From: Tanypteryx hageni
Taxonomy: Eukaryota; Arthropoda; Insecta; Odonata; Petaluridae
Direction: 5' to 3'
Length of the DNA stretch: 64,000 nucleotides
NCBI GenBank assembly: GCA_028673005.1
Contig: CM054116.1
Span: forward strand, 134,345,681 to 134,409,680
Shown: positions 33,791-45,609 of the stretch, piece after piece
Position numbering within the stretch: position 1 is the stretch's first letter
Layout: each line of letters begins with the position of its first letter
Translations under genes and position numbers: made by a program
The notes under the pieces: model-generated
Databases searched by the model: none
The model's input: the letters and a program-made list of their open reading frames with translations, nothing else
Told to the model about the DNA's origin: nothing

Positions 33791-36230
33791 AAGAACCACG
33801 GGGAGTAGGCGTTAGAAAAAAGCGTTAATTTACGCATAATTTAATACTCTATATATAACTACTATTTGTAGACACCTATTCCCCGTGGTTTTTTTCAATT
33901 GGTCATTTACCGTTTTGATGAATTTCGAGCCGGGCCGACGCCGAACCGGATGAACCCCGAGAAAAAATTTTTTCCAGAACATAGGGAAGTTTCGACTTCT
34001 TAAAAGCACTGAGGTAAAAACAGGTATTTACAGCTAAATTCACTGGTTTTGTAGTTCGGTTTTTTATTACGGAAAAAATCGATGATTTTCACGGAAAAAA
34101 TCGAGCGCGCTTTCGCCATTTTTGGAGAAGCCCATTTATCTCAAAAATTGCGGGGGGTAGTTTCAAATGAATTACATTTTTTATTACATAGTTATAATGC
34201 GCAGTAAACACAGACACCTGCTATAACCTACCCCCCCGTGGTAATTGCACAATAGGCTACGACGTGCGGCATCGACGCCCCACCGGGGACGGTAGCCCAT
34301 CAGTCATCGCAGGTTAAAAATACTTATCGATAGGATAGGTGACGATAAACAATATCGACAAATTAACTATACCATGAAATGCTGTTTAGAAGAAAATAAA
34401 CTTCCTACATTGTTTAGTTAAAAAGATAAAAAATTTTATGTCTTAAAAATGGGTGCGCGGTTTTTCCATTGTTTTTGGAAAAATCAACGTATCTAACAAA
34501 CGACGCGGTTTCAGAAATAGCAACATACACTAATAAACGCGTAATTCAATTTTCTATAGGATACATGTATTGAAAAACACCTACACCCCCGCCGAAATTT
34601 CGAACTATCGTAGAGTCGGCCCGGGCCTGCACTCGGGAGGGGCCCGTTGCGCATCCGGAACCCTTATAGGAGAAACATTTTTGGGAGGGGTTGAAACATA
34701 CATAGGATTACAGATAATTTAAGGTTTATTTGGCAGGGTTAACGCCAATTTCCTATCTTTCGTCTTTGTGCTCGAAAAAAAATTTCGAGTTTTACGTTTA
34801 CGTTTTTTCGCGATTTTGGCGTTTTTTGAAAAATCAAAATATCTGAAAAACGGCGGGGGGTAGGTGAATTTAGTTTTCATTTCCGAACGTCAAGTGTAAT
34901 TATTAACATTTTACCGTTTACCGTAATAAGCTACCTCGCTTGGTTTGGGGGACATGGTTGATTTCTCATCTTCGAGAGCGCCGGGCGCGGCCGAACTGAC
35001 TGTGGAGATTTCCGATTAAGCGTTGTTATAAACGTCCCAGATTCAAATTGACAACTTCATGCAATTTAAACAAAAGTGCTTAATGTGGGTGGTCAATATC
35101 AATTTCGTACGCCATCGACCTTTTCTGTCAATTGGTATTTACCTCAAATAAAGTCTTCGATTCGACGCTTTGGTGTCTTTGAACGTACAGAAATAAGTTT
35201 CCTCTCAATGGAAGTTAAAAAAAATGTTAAACACAAAATGATATAGTTAGTTATTACTGTGAACAATATTATTCTATCTTTTGTTTTAGCTCCACTAGAA
35301 ATGTTTAAGTTTTACGCGAAATTTAGACCGCGGCGCGTCGAGGGTTGAATAACCCAATACAGCGAGATATCTTGTGGGGGTAGGTGATTATGGTATACAT
35401 TTTCATACTTGTCATGTAATGTTTAATTATGCCTGTAATTTTTGTTTACCTCCTCTCTTTACGTTTATCATGATTGCTGCTTATACAAATTTGTGATCTT
35501 CAAGCATATTTCGTTGTGTTTTCCAGAAATCGTAATTTATAATAATTTTTTTTCGGTACGTCAATTTTGTTTGCATCTTAGAACGTATTAGTATGTTCTT
35601 TATCATATATATAAAAAACCATTATGCTGATATGTTATTATAAATTTTAAATATTTTTTTAGTTTTACAGTGATGTATGAGCGGCGCGTCGAGAATGTCG
35701 GATAACCTTTGATAATGAGAAATCTAAGAGGGGTAGGTAATAGCCTTACATATCATCATATGTAGATTATAATGTTACACGTGAGCTGTTAGTGGCTATT
35801 ACCTGGATTTCGTAGATTTTTCATAATTGCAGATTGTGTGTTTTACCGTTACTGGACGGTAGCGCATCAGAAATCTCCGTTGAATTTTTTGTTGTCTCAT
35901 CATAACTCATTGGCAACAATGTTAGTAAACGTGAGATGTTATATTTAAGTATCTGTAAAAACTTTATTTCGCTAATGTTGTTAATATTATCAGAAAAAAA
36001 TATATTCTTGTCAAGGTGCCTTGCGAGCGAGATTTTTGTAGTTTTAAATAACTCGATGTTACGAAAAAACTGCGGGGGGTAGGTGTTAAATTTTTATATT
36101 ATACGTTAATTATAAGGTGTTATTGTCTTTGAGAAAGAAAATAACCTACTCTTCGTAGTTCTCTTGTAGTCCTTGGCTAAGCCCGTCCTAGAGAGTACAT
36201 TTCAGCAGGTAGCGTATCCGAAATGTTTTT
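33740..36230. repeat. array of about seven diverged 350-bp units, each built round a G-rich inverted repeat
   Basis: A motif near GGGGGGTAGGTG recurs at about 33800, 34150, 34855, 35375, 35730 and 36073, with a seventh unit recognised from its right arm at 34577-34600. Most spacings are 340-355 bases; one is about 520. Left and right arms pair in unit 1 (33794-33813 with 33872-33890), unit 2 (34145-34163 with 34224-34246), unit 6 (35719-35745 with 35793-35820) and unit 7 (36068-36089 with 36140-36162), and more weakly in unit 4. A second block, GGTAGCGCATCAGAAATC or a variant, follows the hairpin at 34290, 34643, 35862 and 36209. Spacers between blocks are diverged and AT-rich. No coding capacity is seen. 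It could be an old satellite, a regulatory or structured-RNA locus, or an unrecognised element. Confidence 0.6.
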
Positions 36231-36924
36231 TTAAATACCCTATGGTAAGTTTTAGGTCACAGAAAAGTATATCTAAACTATTGCAAAGTATTTGTCTATC
36301 AATTTTATTAATCTTGATCTCTTGCCTATCGTAGTTTTTTCGTTTGCGATTATTAACTACGATGGGTGAACTAGATTTTGCGCAAGGCCGTAATTGACAA
36401 CGAAACAATGGATATATGTAATTTGTAGGTTATAAAATTATATATCAGAATACGTATAATTCTATGCTTAATAATACCTATGATTTTTGGCTTTCTACTC
36501 TCTTCCATTTCTTCACAAACAATAACTAAAGTTTATTGCGTAATTTGATAGTTTGTGCTAGCTCTTCGGATATGTTATAATTTAAAAAAATTGACACCTG
36601 GAAGGCTTTAGTGACGCACATAAATTTATTCATGAATATCTGCTGTGTATTACCTGTTATTGCTGATATCCAACACTGCTTGTTTTTCTCGTATTCAGTT
36701 CCTTTCTCTGCAGTTGATTGATGATGAATGAGCATGAACGCCAAAAGTATCATTTATCACTTCTTTATACCATTATGTGTCATTAAAATTGCTGATTACG
36801 ATAAAATAAGATGTTTTTCAAATTACGTAAATGTTTTTAAACATCTTAATGGCATATGTACTCCATAATTTGCAATAAAAAAACTTTCGACACGTTTCAA
36901 CTTCTTTGTTGGTCACTCCGACTA
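36231..36924. other. AT-rich DNA between the array and the LINE
   Basis: No exon or element end recognised; the short open frames show no domain. Confidence 0.4.
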
Positions 36925-36967
36925 TCGATATATCGTATATGGCATATCGTATATAACTTCACGGACA

Positions 36968-38481
36968 TCAGACCGACACTTTGTTTATCGCGAGATCGCG
37001 GAGAACGTCATTTGTTTTATTTTCTAATTCCGCTTTGTACGTAATGGCCAGATTTTTTGCCTCTTCCCTAATCGGTTTTATATTTAGCACTTCGTGGTAG
37101 TCTATTTTCCGACCCCATGTCCTGCTTATACGCTTTAAAATTTTTCTCTCCGCGATCTCTAATATTTTCCAGGACTTCTGCATGATAAGTCCTCTCCATA
37201 CCGGTGCTGCGTACATAAGTGTCGGTCTGATTATCATTTTGTATACGTGTGTTTTTAATTCCCTGGACACGTCAGTTGAATTAAAAATGGGAAAAAGTCT
37301 AGCTCTTTTCCCTGCTGCCATTAAGTTGATCTTTTTTACATGTTCGTCAAACCGTAGTTTCTTGTCCATGATTACACCTAAATATTTAATGTTTTTCGCC
37401 CAGGGAATTTCTACACCCTCGATTGATAATTTCCTTGGAGTATTGGCATCCTTTTTGTCGAAGACGATCGCTTGTGTCTTTTGGGGGTTAATCTCGATTC
37501 TCCACTGTTTATAGTATTTAATGAGTTTGTCTATTAGTTTTGTTGCATATCGGACAGCCATTCCCGGCTGGAAGCTTCTTGTGACTATGGCGCAATCGTC
37601 CGCGTAGAGGGCGATGGTGGAATTCCAATCCCCCTCAGTTGTCGGAATATCACCTGTATATATCGAAAATAGCAAAGGTCCTAGGACACTCCCTTGTGAG
37701 ACACCAGCTGCCGTGCTTTTCATTGTACTAACGGCACCATTCGATTTCACTGTGAATGGCCTGTCACTGATATAAGATTTAATAAATTTAATCTGCCACG
37801 AGGGAAATCTTGCTGTTAGTAGTTTTTGCAGTAGGCCTAGATGCCATACTTTGTCAAATGCTTTACTTATATCGAAAGCTACTCCAACAGAAACGTTGTT
37901 CCTGTTGAAAGCGTCCGTGATAAAATCAACAACCCTCTGCAGCTGGTGCGTAGTGGAGTGTCCTGTCTTAAATCCGAACTGGTTCTGGGGGATCACACCA
38001 TGCCCTTCCGCGTGTGTCAGTACGTGTGGATATATTACTTTTTCACGCACCTTTTCCAGGCAGGAGAGGAGGGATATGGGTCTAAAGTCCGTGGCTTTCA
38101 ATACCCTCCTTCCTACCTTGGGTATGCATATAATATCTGCGTGCTTCCAGCAAATGGGATAATGGCCTATCCTTACCGCAAGATAAGTTGCCCCCCAGCA
38201 GAGATCGGCAGTCGTTTTATCAATTCGTATGGGATTTCGTCTTTTCCTGTCGCCTTTCCTTTTGGTAATTTTTTAATTACTTCTGCCAATTCTCTGATGG
38301 TGAACACCGGAGTGGCTTGCTTCTCATCGTGTTGTTCCCTTAGCATGGATTCTATTTCCTCAATTTTAATATCTGGTGTAAATTCCGTCGCTGCATTGGG
38401 CGTGAAAATCTGTTCCAAATGAGCCGCTAGATATTCAGCTTTGTCTGCAGGCGTGGTGAGTTTTCCTCCTGGACTTTCCAC
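36968..38481 (-). pseudogene. Jockey ORF2, reverse transcriptase part
   Basis: 38481-38173 covers the entry to the reverse transcriptase (IKKLPKGKATGKDEIPYELI). After a frame change near 38170-38105 the frame 38101-36968 gives 377 residues: FRPISLLSCLEKV, QFGFKTGHSTTHQL, AFDISKAFDKVWH (first catalytic Asp), GVSQGSVLGPLLFSIY and ALYADDCAIV (the YADD catalytic pair). A thumb follows (KNIKYLGVIMDKKLRFDEH), then a C-terminal domain ending AINKVSV at a TGA. The catalytic core is intact within one open frame; the defect is upstream. Confidence 0.88.
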
Positions 38482-39621
38482 CGGGGGGTCTCTCCTGGCA
38501 GAATTGGTTAGGGAACGCGTACATTTCCATATGGAGTTGTCTTTTGTGCTGAGATCCGCCAGTCGGATCGCCCATCTATATTTCCTCAGGCGCCTCAGCT
38601 GATCTCTAATTTTTCTGTTAAGTTCCCGGAGATCCCTTTTCTGTTCGGCAGTGCCGAGGCGATAACATCCCCTCCTGACACTGTTCCTTTCTTTGATGAG
38701 TTCTTTGATTTGATCAGGGATCTCCAGGCTTTCTCTGGCTTTAGTTGCCCTTCGCGGAATTTATTCTTCCGCTGCGTTCTTGATTGCGTTCCCTAACAAT
38801 TCTGCTGCCTCCTCTATTCCCCCCTCGGTGGTTAGCATGGGCACCTCACTTGGTAGTGACTCTGTGATTTTCTTTCTAAAATTAGCCCAGTCCGCAAGTC
38901 CGTCGCACATGCGGCGGTTGTCCTGTTGAAAAACGTTACCTGTGTCCCGATTCTCAGGATCACAGGGTAGTGATCACTAGTAAGTTTCGGAACTGTTTTG
39001 GACACTGTCCGTCGATTAAAATTCTTGACCAGGGAAAAGTCAAGGATGCTTCCTGTATTCTTTGGTCCTGGTCGCGTCGTCGTTGCTGGAGCCACTACCC
39101 TAATCTGATATCCCGCGCCCATGTTTTATTAGGTTTCCACGCCTGCTGTCTCTACTGCAGTTCCACGTCCAATGCAACGCGTTAAAGTCGCCTGCAATTA
39201 TAATTCCATCGTCCATGCTAAGGAGCCCGTGTAGGTCTTGCATGCACAATACTTTATTCGGTGGTATATATATACTTATTATTGTAATTTTTCCCATATT
39301 TGTGTCAGCTCTGATTCCCACTGCCTCTATTGGGCCAGAGCTCCTGTCGTCTATTGGTGTGCATGCAATTCCTTCACGGGCGAGGATCGCCACTCCGCCC
39401 CCTCGGGTGTTACTTTCTCGGTCCCTCCTGAATACCTTGTAACCAGGAACAGCCCATACCTCATTTTGTAACAGGTGCGTCTCTTGTATTAAAATAATAT
39501 TTACTGAATGTTTACTAAGGAACTCAATGAGTTCCGGCGTTTTGCTTCTTACGGCCCCATTTGCATTCCAATGAGCCATGATGATCGTAGTGGTTTTTAG
39601 GACCCTAGCGTCCATTTCCAT
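38480..39621 (-). pseudogene. Jockey ORF2, endonuclease part
   Basis: The frame 39621-39100 begins MEMDARVLKTTTIIMAHWNA. It has the APE-type blocks WNANG, ILIQETHL (catalytic Glu) and IIIAGDFNALH. After a frame change, 39122-38832 supplies ILDFSLVKNF and LTSDHYPV, the last containing the conserved catalytic Asp-His. The linker to the reverse transcriptase is broken near 38500-38830. In life it nicks the target DNA to prime reverse transcription. It lies directly downstream of ORF1 in the same element. Confidence 0.82.
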
Positions 39622-39849
39622 TTTGCGCAGTTATGGCGGCCACTAGGGTCTGTATAAGGGTCATCATGGCCGTCATCTGCTGTTGGATAGTGGCAGTGAA
39701 TTGGGCCATAGTCGTGACAAGGGTTTTAATATCCGAGTCATTATTTAAATTGTTATCTTCCCTTTTGGGCTGCTCCTTGGTCTCCTTTTGGGGTAGCGGC
39801 GGAAATTCTTTTACTTCGATCCCTTTTTCCGTATTTTTTTGGTAGAGTC

Positions 39850-40955
39850 CAGACTGATGGCGGTGGTGGAGGTACCCGGGTTGGTTTGTGCGTTTTGTCT
39901 ATTTTGTTCTCTTTTGCTTTTAGTGCTTCCTCATGTTTTGCGTAGACTGGGCACCTACGAGAGAAGGAGACATGCTCCCCGCCGCAGTTGCAACATTTGG
40001 CCTTCGTTTTAGTTTTGTCATTCGGTCAGTTTTTGCCTTCGTGGGTCCCAGCGCACTTGTTACATCTGGGGGTCGCGGTGCAATTCTGGGACCCGTGTCC
40101 ATATCGATTGCACCTGAAGCACATCTGCGGCCTTCGATACTTATATGATTCAATGTAAACTCTATGGCTGCATATTTTATTAATGCTGGCCATGCAGGTG
40201 ATTTTAAAATTCTAATTTTTTTCAATGGTCGCCCCGTAAAGGTCCTTCCTCGTAGGTGCCAGTACTCTAACAGCAACGCACGGAACACCTAGTTCGATTA
40301 GTTCATCTTTGATGAACCCCAGGTCCACCCCCTCATCCAGCCCTTTTATCAGGTACCTGACGGTGGTGTTTGGTTTTCCCGCCCAGGTATGCATCTGGGC
40401 GCCAGCCTCCATTAAATACTGTCTGATATTATTATATTCGTCCATGTTGGTCAGCTGTAGCCTTGACCCGTCCTTTGTTTTCGTGATCGTAAAATCGTTA
40501 TTACCGGTTTTCTGCCGGATTGTTTTGACGAAAGCTGCATTATTAATTATTTCGTAGATTACGATTGCCGGTGGTCTCTTTTCTTGGTTGCTATTCCGTG
40601 GGTTTTCTTCCGGAGCGTCTATTAATGGATCGTATCTGTTTACAGTTTCGGTTTCTGTTGGCTTAAAGACCAGCGGCTGATATCTTTTCCTTTTCTTGGC
40701 CCTCTCCACCGTTGTGAAGATGGCTGCGTCATCATTGTTAAAATCTATGACGGGTTCAAGGTCTACTACCTCGCTGACGTTTGCTGGCGCCGCGTCATTT
40801 TGGTCTTTTTGTTCCTTTGTCTGGACTCCTTCAGATTCTCTTTGGAAGAGAACTGATCGTATATTCGACAGGATCGGTATTCTCCCCGGTTGTGTCGAGG
40901 TGCCTGCTTCGCTCGTTGGAGCTGCGTCCTTTTTTGGGGGCGGTGAGCGGATCAT
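39850..40955 (-). pseudogene. Jockey ORF1 (Gag-like) with CCHC knuckles
   Basis: ATG at 40955 opens MIRSPPPKKDAAPTSEAG. The frame stays open to 40212 and contains the Gag core (TVRYLIKGLDEGVDLGFIKD and ELGVPCVAVRVLAPTRKD). After a frame change near 40215-40280 the zinc knuckles follow: CFRCNRYGHGSQNC, CNKCAGTHEGKN (final Cys changed by a single base) and CCNCGGEHVSFSRRC. A basic tail (KHEEALKAKENK) and a proline-rich end follow. In Jockey elements this protein binds the element RNA. The frameshift and the lost knuckle residue mark it as a pseudogene. Confidence 0.8.
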
Positions 40956-41240
40956 TCTGGGGCGGTGTTAGTACCTGCCACCTAGACGAAATAGTGAAGG
41001 AAGACGAGCGGGTGAGAAGGTGGGGCAAGTTAGCCACCCCCCGCGGAAGAAGTGGGGCCGACCGTGCAGTGGCGGCCACCCGGGATTGACCCGCTCGCGA
41101 CAAGGCGTGCAGCCAACTCCTGGATGGTACCTGGCAGTGTCCCGGAAAACCCTAGGGAGTCCCGCAGCGACTTACGTACTTCTCTCCGTGAGGGGGTTTT
41201 CCCGCACCAGGCAGACGGACTCCAACGTTAGTAATTAAAA

Positions 41241-44200
41241 TGAATAATAAATTAATGTTAAAGGAATGATCCGCGACGTGGAGGGTATGAACCGTATATG
41301 ATTCGCTATTGGTTCTTTAGTCATCCAATCAGGAGATCGGAAACCAGAAAGTTGGATAGGCTAGGCTCGCTAGTGAACTATCGTAGAATGCCCAGTTAAT
41401 TTATACCAAGATACGTGGAAAACTTTTGCAAATAGAATCGCGTTAGCTTGATTCATTTCCAACGATTATTCGTGAAATTTCTTCAGGTAAGTCACAGATG
41501 CTGCCTAGGATATTTTGAAAAACTATGTAAAATGTAATATATAAACTTGAGTTATACAATATTTGATTTTAAATGCATTAATAATCCAAGACCATGGATA
41601 GGACAAGTCAATACATATAGTGGTGCAATATCATACAAAGATCAATAGTGCTAATAATCATGACTGTAAATAACAATACATATACATAAATATAACATCA
41701 ATACTGCCAAGAAAAATCAGTTTAGTAATCCATAGATGGAATAGGAGTATTTGTGATACAGAATCTTTGCCAGAGCTGGTTTTAAATGTTAAAGTTTTTC
41801 TATATCTTTAAATGTCCACTCGTTTTTTACTTGATAAGGTAATGTGAAGTATTTTGAAAATATATCTGTGCTTCAAGTCACTAGAGTATCAAGTTGAGTA
41901 TTTGTGTATATCGTTATTTTTTATATATTTCAGGATATAGGTATTTTTGCAAACGTTAGACATTCCAATGAACACAATCTAGGAACACTTAATATATTTA
42001 TCTCTCTATGCGATATTTTGGAACTCATTACTCTATTAAAATTGGCACATTGATCTTAATGAACATTTTTGGAAAATGAATAGCGTTTTAGATAGATATA
42101 AGATAAAAAAGTGTTTTTTTTTCAGGTGGGAATATATATCTTACCAAAGTACAAAGTTTATAAATATGCTAATCTTCCTCTCTAATGTTTTCCAATAGAC
42201 AGACACCATAATTTATTCTGTAGATTAGGTTATTGCCATGGCTGAGCAGGATCAGTTAACTAGTTACATTTTGAAAAAGTTTTAGAACAGTTTGCTGTCA
42301 AAATCTACAGTGAAAACTAAGATGCCAATTGAAAATTATTTACTTAATTACTTGTAAGATACCTCATATTAAACAATAAGTAAATTTTGTAACCGAACTA
42401 ACTTTTTTGTTCTCTAGTAGCACCTAAATAATAAAAATAAAAGGTTTATTAACCAAAGAGAATGTTATAAGTTGTCTATAAAATAAGTATTATTTCATGA
42501 AATATTTTGTTTTTATTCCTTTTTTCTAGATAAAAGATTATTTATTGTAGAACCTGTAGTTGAAATTTTCTCAGCACAGAACAGCTTATCTCTATGCTGA
42601 GACCAATCCAATTTATTGCTCCAAGTAGTGATACATTAATTGCATTTTGTGTGGTTCCTACTAGGTGATTAAAATTATTACTTGGGACCTTATTTATTTT
42701 CTGTGTTACTCGATTGACTTAATTTTCTTTTTAATCAAATTATTTATCACAGTTGGTCCTTGCTTAGGAGCTGCTACCATTTTAAATTTTTTTTCTTAGT
42801 TCCAATTATTTTTGCAACATCTTTCAGGTGACTGAATACCCTTTGAGTGCACACAACCTAATCATTGGGAGAATGTGATGAATTCACTCTTCTGGATCTG
42901 CCAACCTCTAATCTCTTCCCATGGACGCTCTCTGGCTCCTTGTGGACGTCATCAGAGGTACAATTAATAACAAATCGTCACTCCACATTTAACATATTAT
43001 ATTTATAACATAACCACCATCAGGCTATCCCTTTGATCGCCTATTACCATCATTAGTAATATTTCATGAGCCCTAAAATTTTCATTTTAAGGGAAGTTTT
43101 TTTTGAGCCTCTTTATTTCATTTCTCATGAAAAGAAAGGTCCAGAAACCAATGCAAATCTAAATAAAATTGTATTTTTTTATTAGTTTAAATAAAGGTAC
43201 AAATGTGGGACGTGAACTGTTCCATAGCTTAAAGAATGAAGTTTATTATTCTTTGAAAACAAAATTCAAATCCGTGCTGAATTGGAGTAAAAACTTTTTT
43301 TTAATAAACAGATAAAAGGGGAATATTCTTGTTTTTATCAATGGAAAATATTAACTGCCAAGGAAATGAGTCTGATGAATTTAAATAGGGATGAAACGAG
43401 CAGACATGCCAAAATCGAAGAGGCATCAGGGCCACATTAGGATTACAGCCATTTAATGATGGCCACAGTTGTAAAAAGTAGACTTTTTCTGGAAGATTCA
43501 ATGTCTGTTTAGCAAAAGAACGATAATTGAAAAACCACATTGTATATTGTAACTATATAATTAAGAAGAATCTTATCTACTTTTCCCAAGAATAAATTAT
43601 TTATAAAAATATCAAAGAATTTAGTTCAGAAGAAAATCCACATTTGGGCTGCACTAAAGCAATGAAACAGCTCCACGAGGCCCACCAGTCTGACCAGCGT
43701 GCATCTCAATAAATAAGGTATTTCCCATGCACCAAGGTAGACTAGCCAAGGTAGTATCAACTTCCACCAAACGGATGTCCTCAATGAGGAACGCCTGAAG
43801 AAATTTTTTTTCGTTTTTGCAGGTTGTGAATGCTGGCATGTAGACTCCCTTTAAATATATGTAAACTTTCTTTAATCTTTTAAATTGTTAATAAAGATGA
43901 GCTCGGAATCGCATACTTTGATGCCAGTTTTGCTTCGATTCGGACTTCTTGTCAATGTCGTGCATCAAAGACATTTTTTCAGCACGAGTCCGAGTCTTAT
44001 ATGTAGCACATACCAGAGCCATTGGAGGGTAAATAAAAAAATCTTTTAACAATAAATTTAAATATAGTCCCTCGCAATTATTAAACTAAGAATGTCGCTT
44101 AAACTGGTAACAAAGGGATGATGAAAAATACAATTGAATACAAAAACAAGCAACGAAGCAAAGAAATATTGTGGCGTGTTAACAAATGCGTGTGGGAGGT

Positions 44201-44880
44201 GAACCGAGGGAGGTGAAGAACTGAGGGAGGATGGACCAAATCCAGCGATAATACCCAATGCCCCGCTGGTATGCTCATGATAGCACGATGTTTGTAAACA
44301 ATCGGCATGGCACCGGACATATTTTCCTAAATTTGATTTCATTTCTTTTTCTTATGTTTTATTTCGAATTATGCCGACAAAAATGTATTGGTACTCTGAG
44401 AATTGGGCTATAAATTATTTCGAATTACGAATTATAGAGATTTTTGAATTAATGAAACATTTGTATGGAATTGAATTTTTTCGGTCTATTATGTGTCAAA
44501 AAATTTCGAATTTTGTAGAATTTCGAAATATGGAGGTTCAAATTAACCAGGTAGTTCAGATGTGTCACAGGTTGTCTGCCGGGAATTTATTCCCTTACGT
44601 GCTTATCTTTATGCAAAAATGGTTTAGTTGTACGTTGGTTCATTATAGTATAAGTTTTTGAAGACCTCATCTCCAACATATATTGGGGATATCTAATTGC
44701 TCTGACTGGCTAGATTTTATGGCCATTTTCTGGAATGCAAACCAAGTAATGGGTGAATATTTTAAGTTTTCAGCTTGCATTTATGCTTAGTTGATTCATT
44801 TTCTATTAAGTTAATTTAACATTGCATTTTCTATTAATGACTTCTGCTTAAAAAAAAGCATTAAATTCCTCTGTCCATGT
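41241..44880. other. intergenic AT-rich DNA
   Basis: No exon, RNA gene or clear element end was identified over 3.6 kb. Short open frames at 43301, 43654, 44058 and 44371 have no known domain. TTCGAATT-rich sequence at 44370-44530 may be a decayed element. Confidence 0.35.
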
Positions 44881-44890
44881 TCCAGAAAAA

Positions 44891-45609
44891 ATGGCATCTA
44901 AAGACGAGGAAGGCCACAGCAGTGGTGATGAAGACCAAGATGAGAGAAAGGTGGCACTTATTTACTCTGCAAAAAGAGGGTTGAAACCAGCTGAATTCGT
45001 GAATCACTGGAGAAATTTGGATGCATGGAGGTGAGAAACGAAGACGGAAGCTCCCTCCTGCACATCGCAGTCAAGAGGAGAAGTTTGGAGAGGGTGCAGA
45101 CACTTCTCAAGCTGGGTGCAGATCCAGAGGCAACTGACAACTGCTACATGACTCCTATCAGACATGCAGAGATGCAGAACATGAGGGAACCTAGCAATGA
45201 AGTGAACAAGGTCATACAAGAACTGTTGCTTTCCAAGACACAGCTTCCCCAGGACAATGATGATAGAGAATCTAAAATTGAAATTGTCAATGTAATACTC
45301 ACAAAAGAAGAAGAAAGAGCCATCCTAAGATATGCTGCATTAGAAGGGAACAAATACCCTCTCATAAAATGGTGTGAAATTATCACAAACACACAGAATG
45401 AAGAATGTCTGGATGAAAAATTGGAAATTTCAGACAAGAGAGGAAACACTATTCTACATTGGTACATCTTACATGCAGAGTCGACGCTGTTATCTAGAGT
45501 GTGGGATATTGTCTCTAATGCGGTGAGCAAAGAAAGACTTGCCACTCTTGTAAAATCTTGCAATAAAACTGGCATTCTCCAGTATTATGTGACCACTCAA
45601 CCCCATTAG
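44891..45609 (+). pseudogene. ankyrin-repeat protein gene, frameshifted or partial
   Basis: ATG at 44891 opens MASKDEEGHSSGDEDQDERK, and the frame continues to HWRNLDAWR before a TGA at 45029. A one-base shift at about 45024 lets it run on as MEVRNEDGSSLLHIAVKRRS, LLKLGADPEATDNCYMTPIRHA (ankyrin repeat pattern) and RGNTILHWYILHAES (a second repeat-like block), ending at 45609. Together this makes about 240 residues. A possible acceptor (TGTTCCAG) lies 6 bases before the ATG. The frameshift and lack of introns suggest a decayed copy of a family member, though a sequencing error or an unrecognised intron could explain the shift. Partners and role cannot be inferred. Confidence 0.6.

Larger units (their letters stand above)
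36925..41240 (-). mobile_element. Jockey-clade non-LTR retrotransposon, degenerate
   Basis: Read on the minus strand, the order is a GC-rich 5' region (about 41240-40956), ORF1 with three zinc knuckles, an APE-type endonuclease and a reverse transcriptase, then a very short 3' UTR ending in a TATACGATATGCC-type tail near 36930. This is the Jockey arrangement. ORF1 and ORF2 are both frameshifted, so this copy is dead, but it is near full length. I could not define a target duplication; both borders are approximate. Confidence 0.85.

Noticed and set aside
33740..36230. CRISPR-like array
   Set aside because: Spacing of about 350 bases, diverged units and a eukaryotic context exclude a CRISPR array.
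37841..38422. 193-codon plus-strand open frame
   Set aside because: It is the antisense of the Jockey reverse transcriptase, whose minus-strand motifs (YADD, AFDISKAFDKVWH) are unmistakable.
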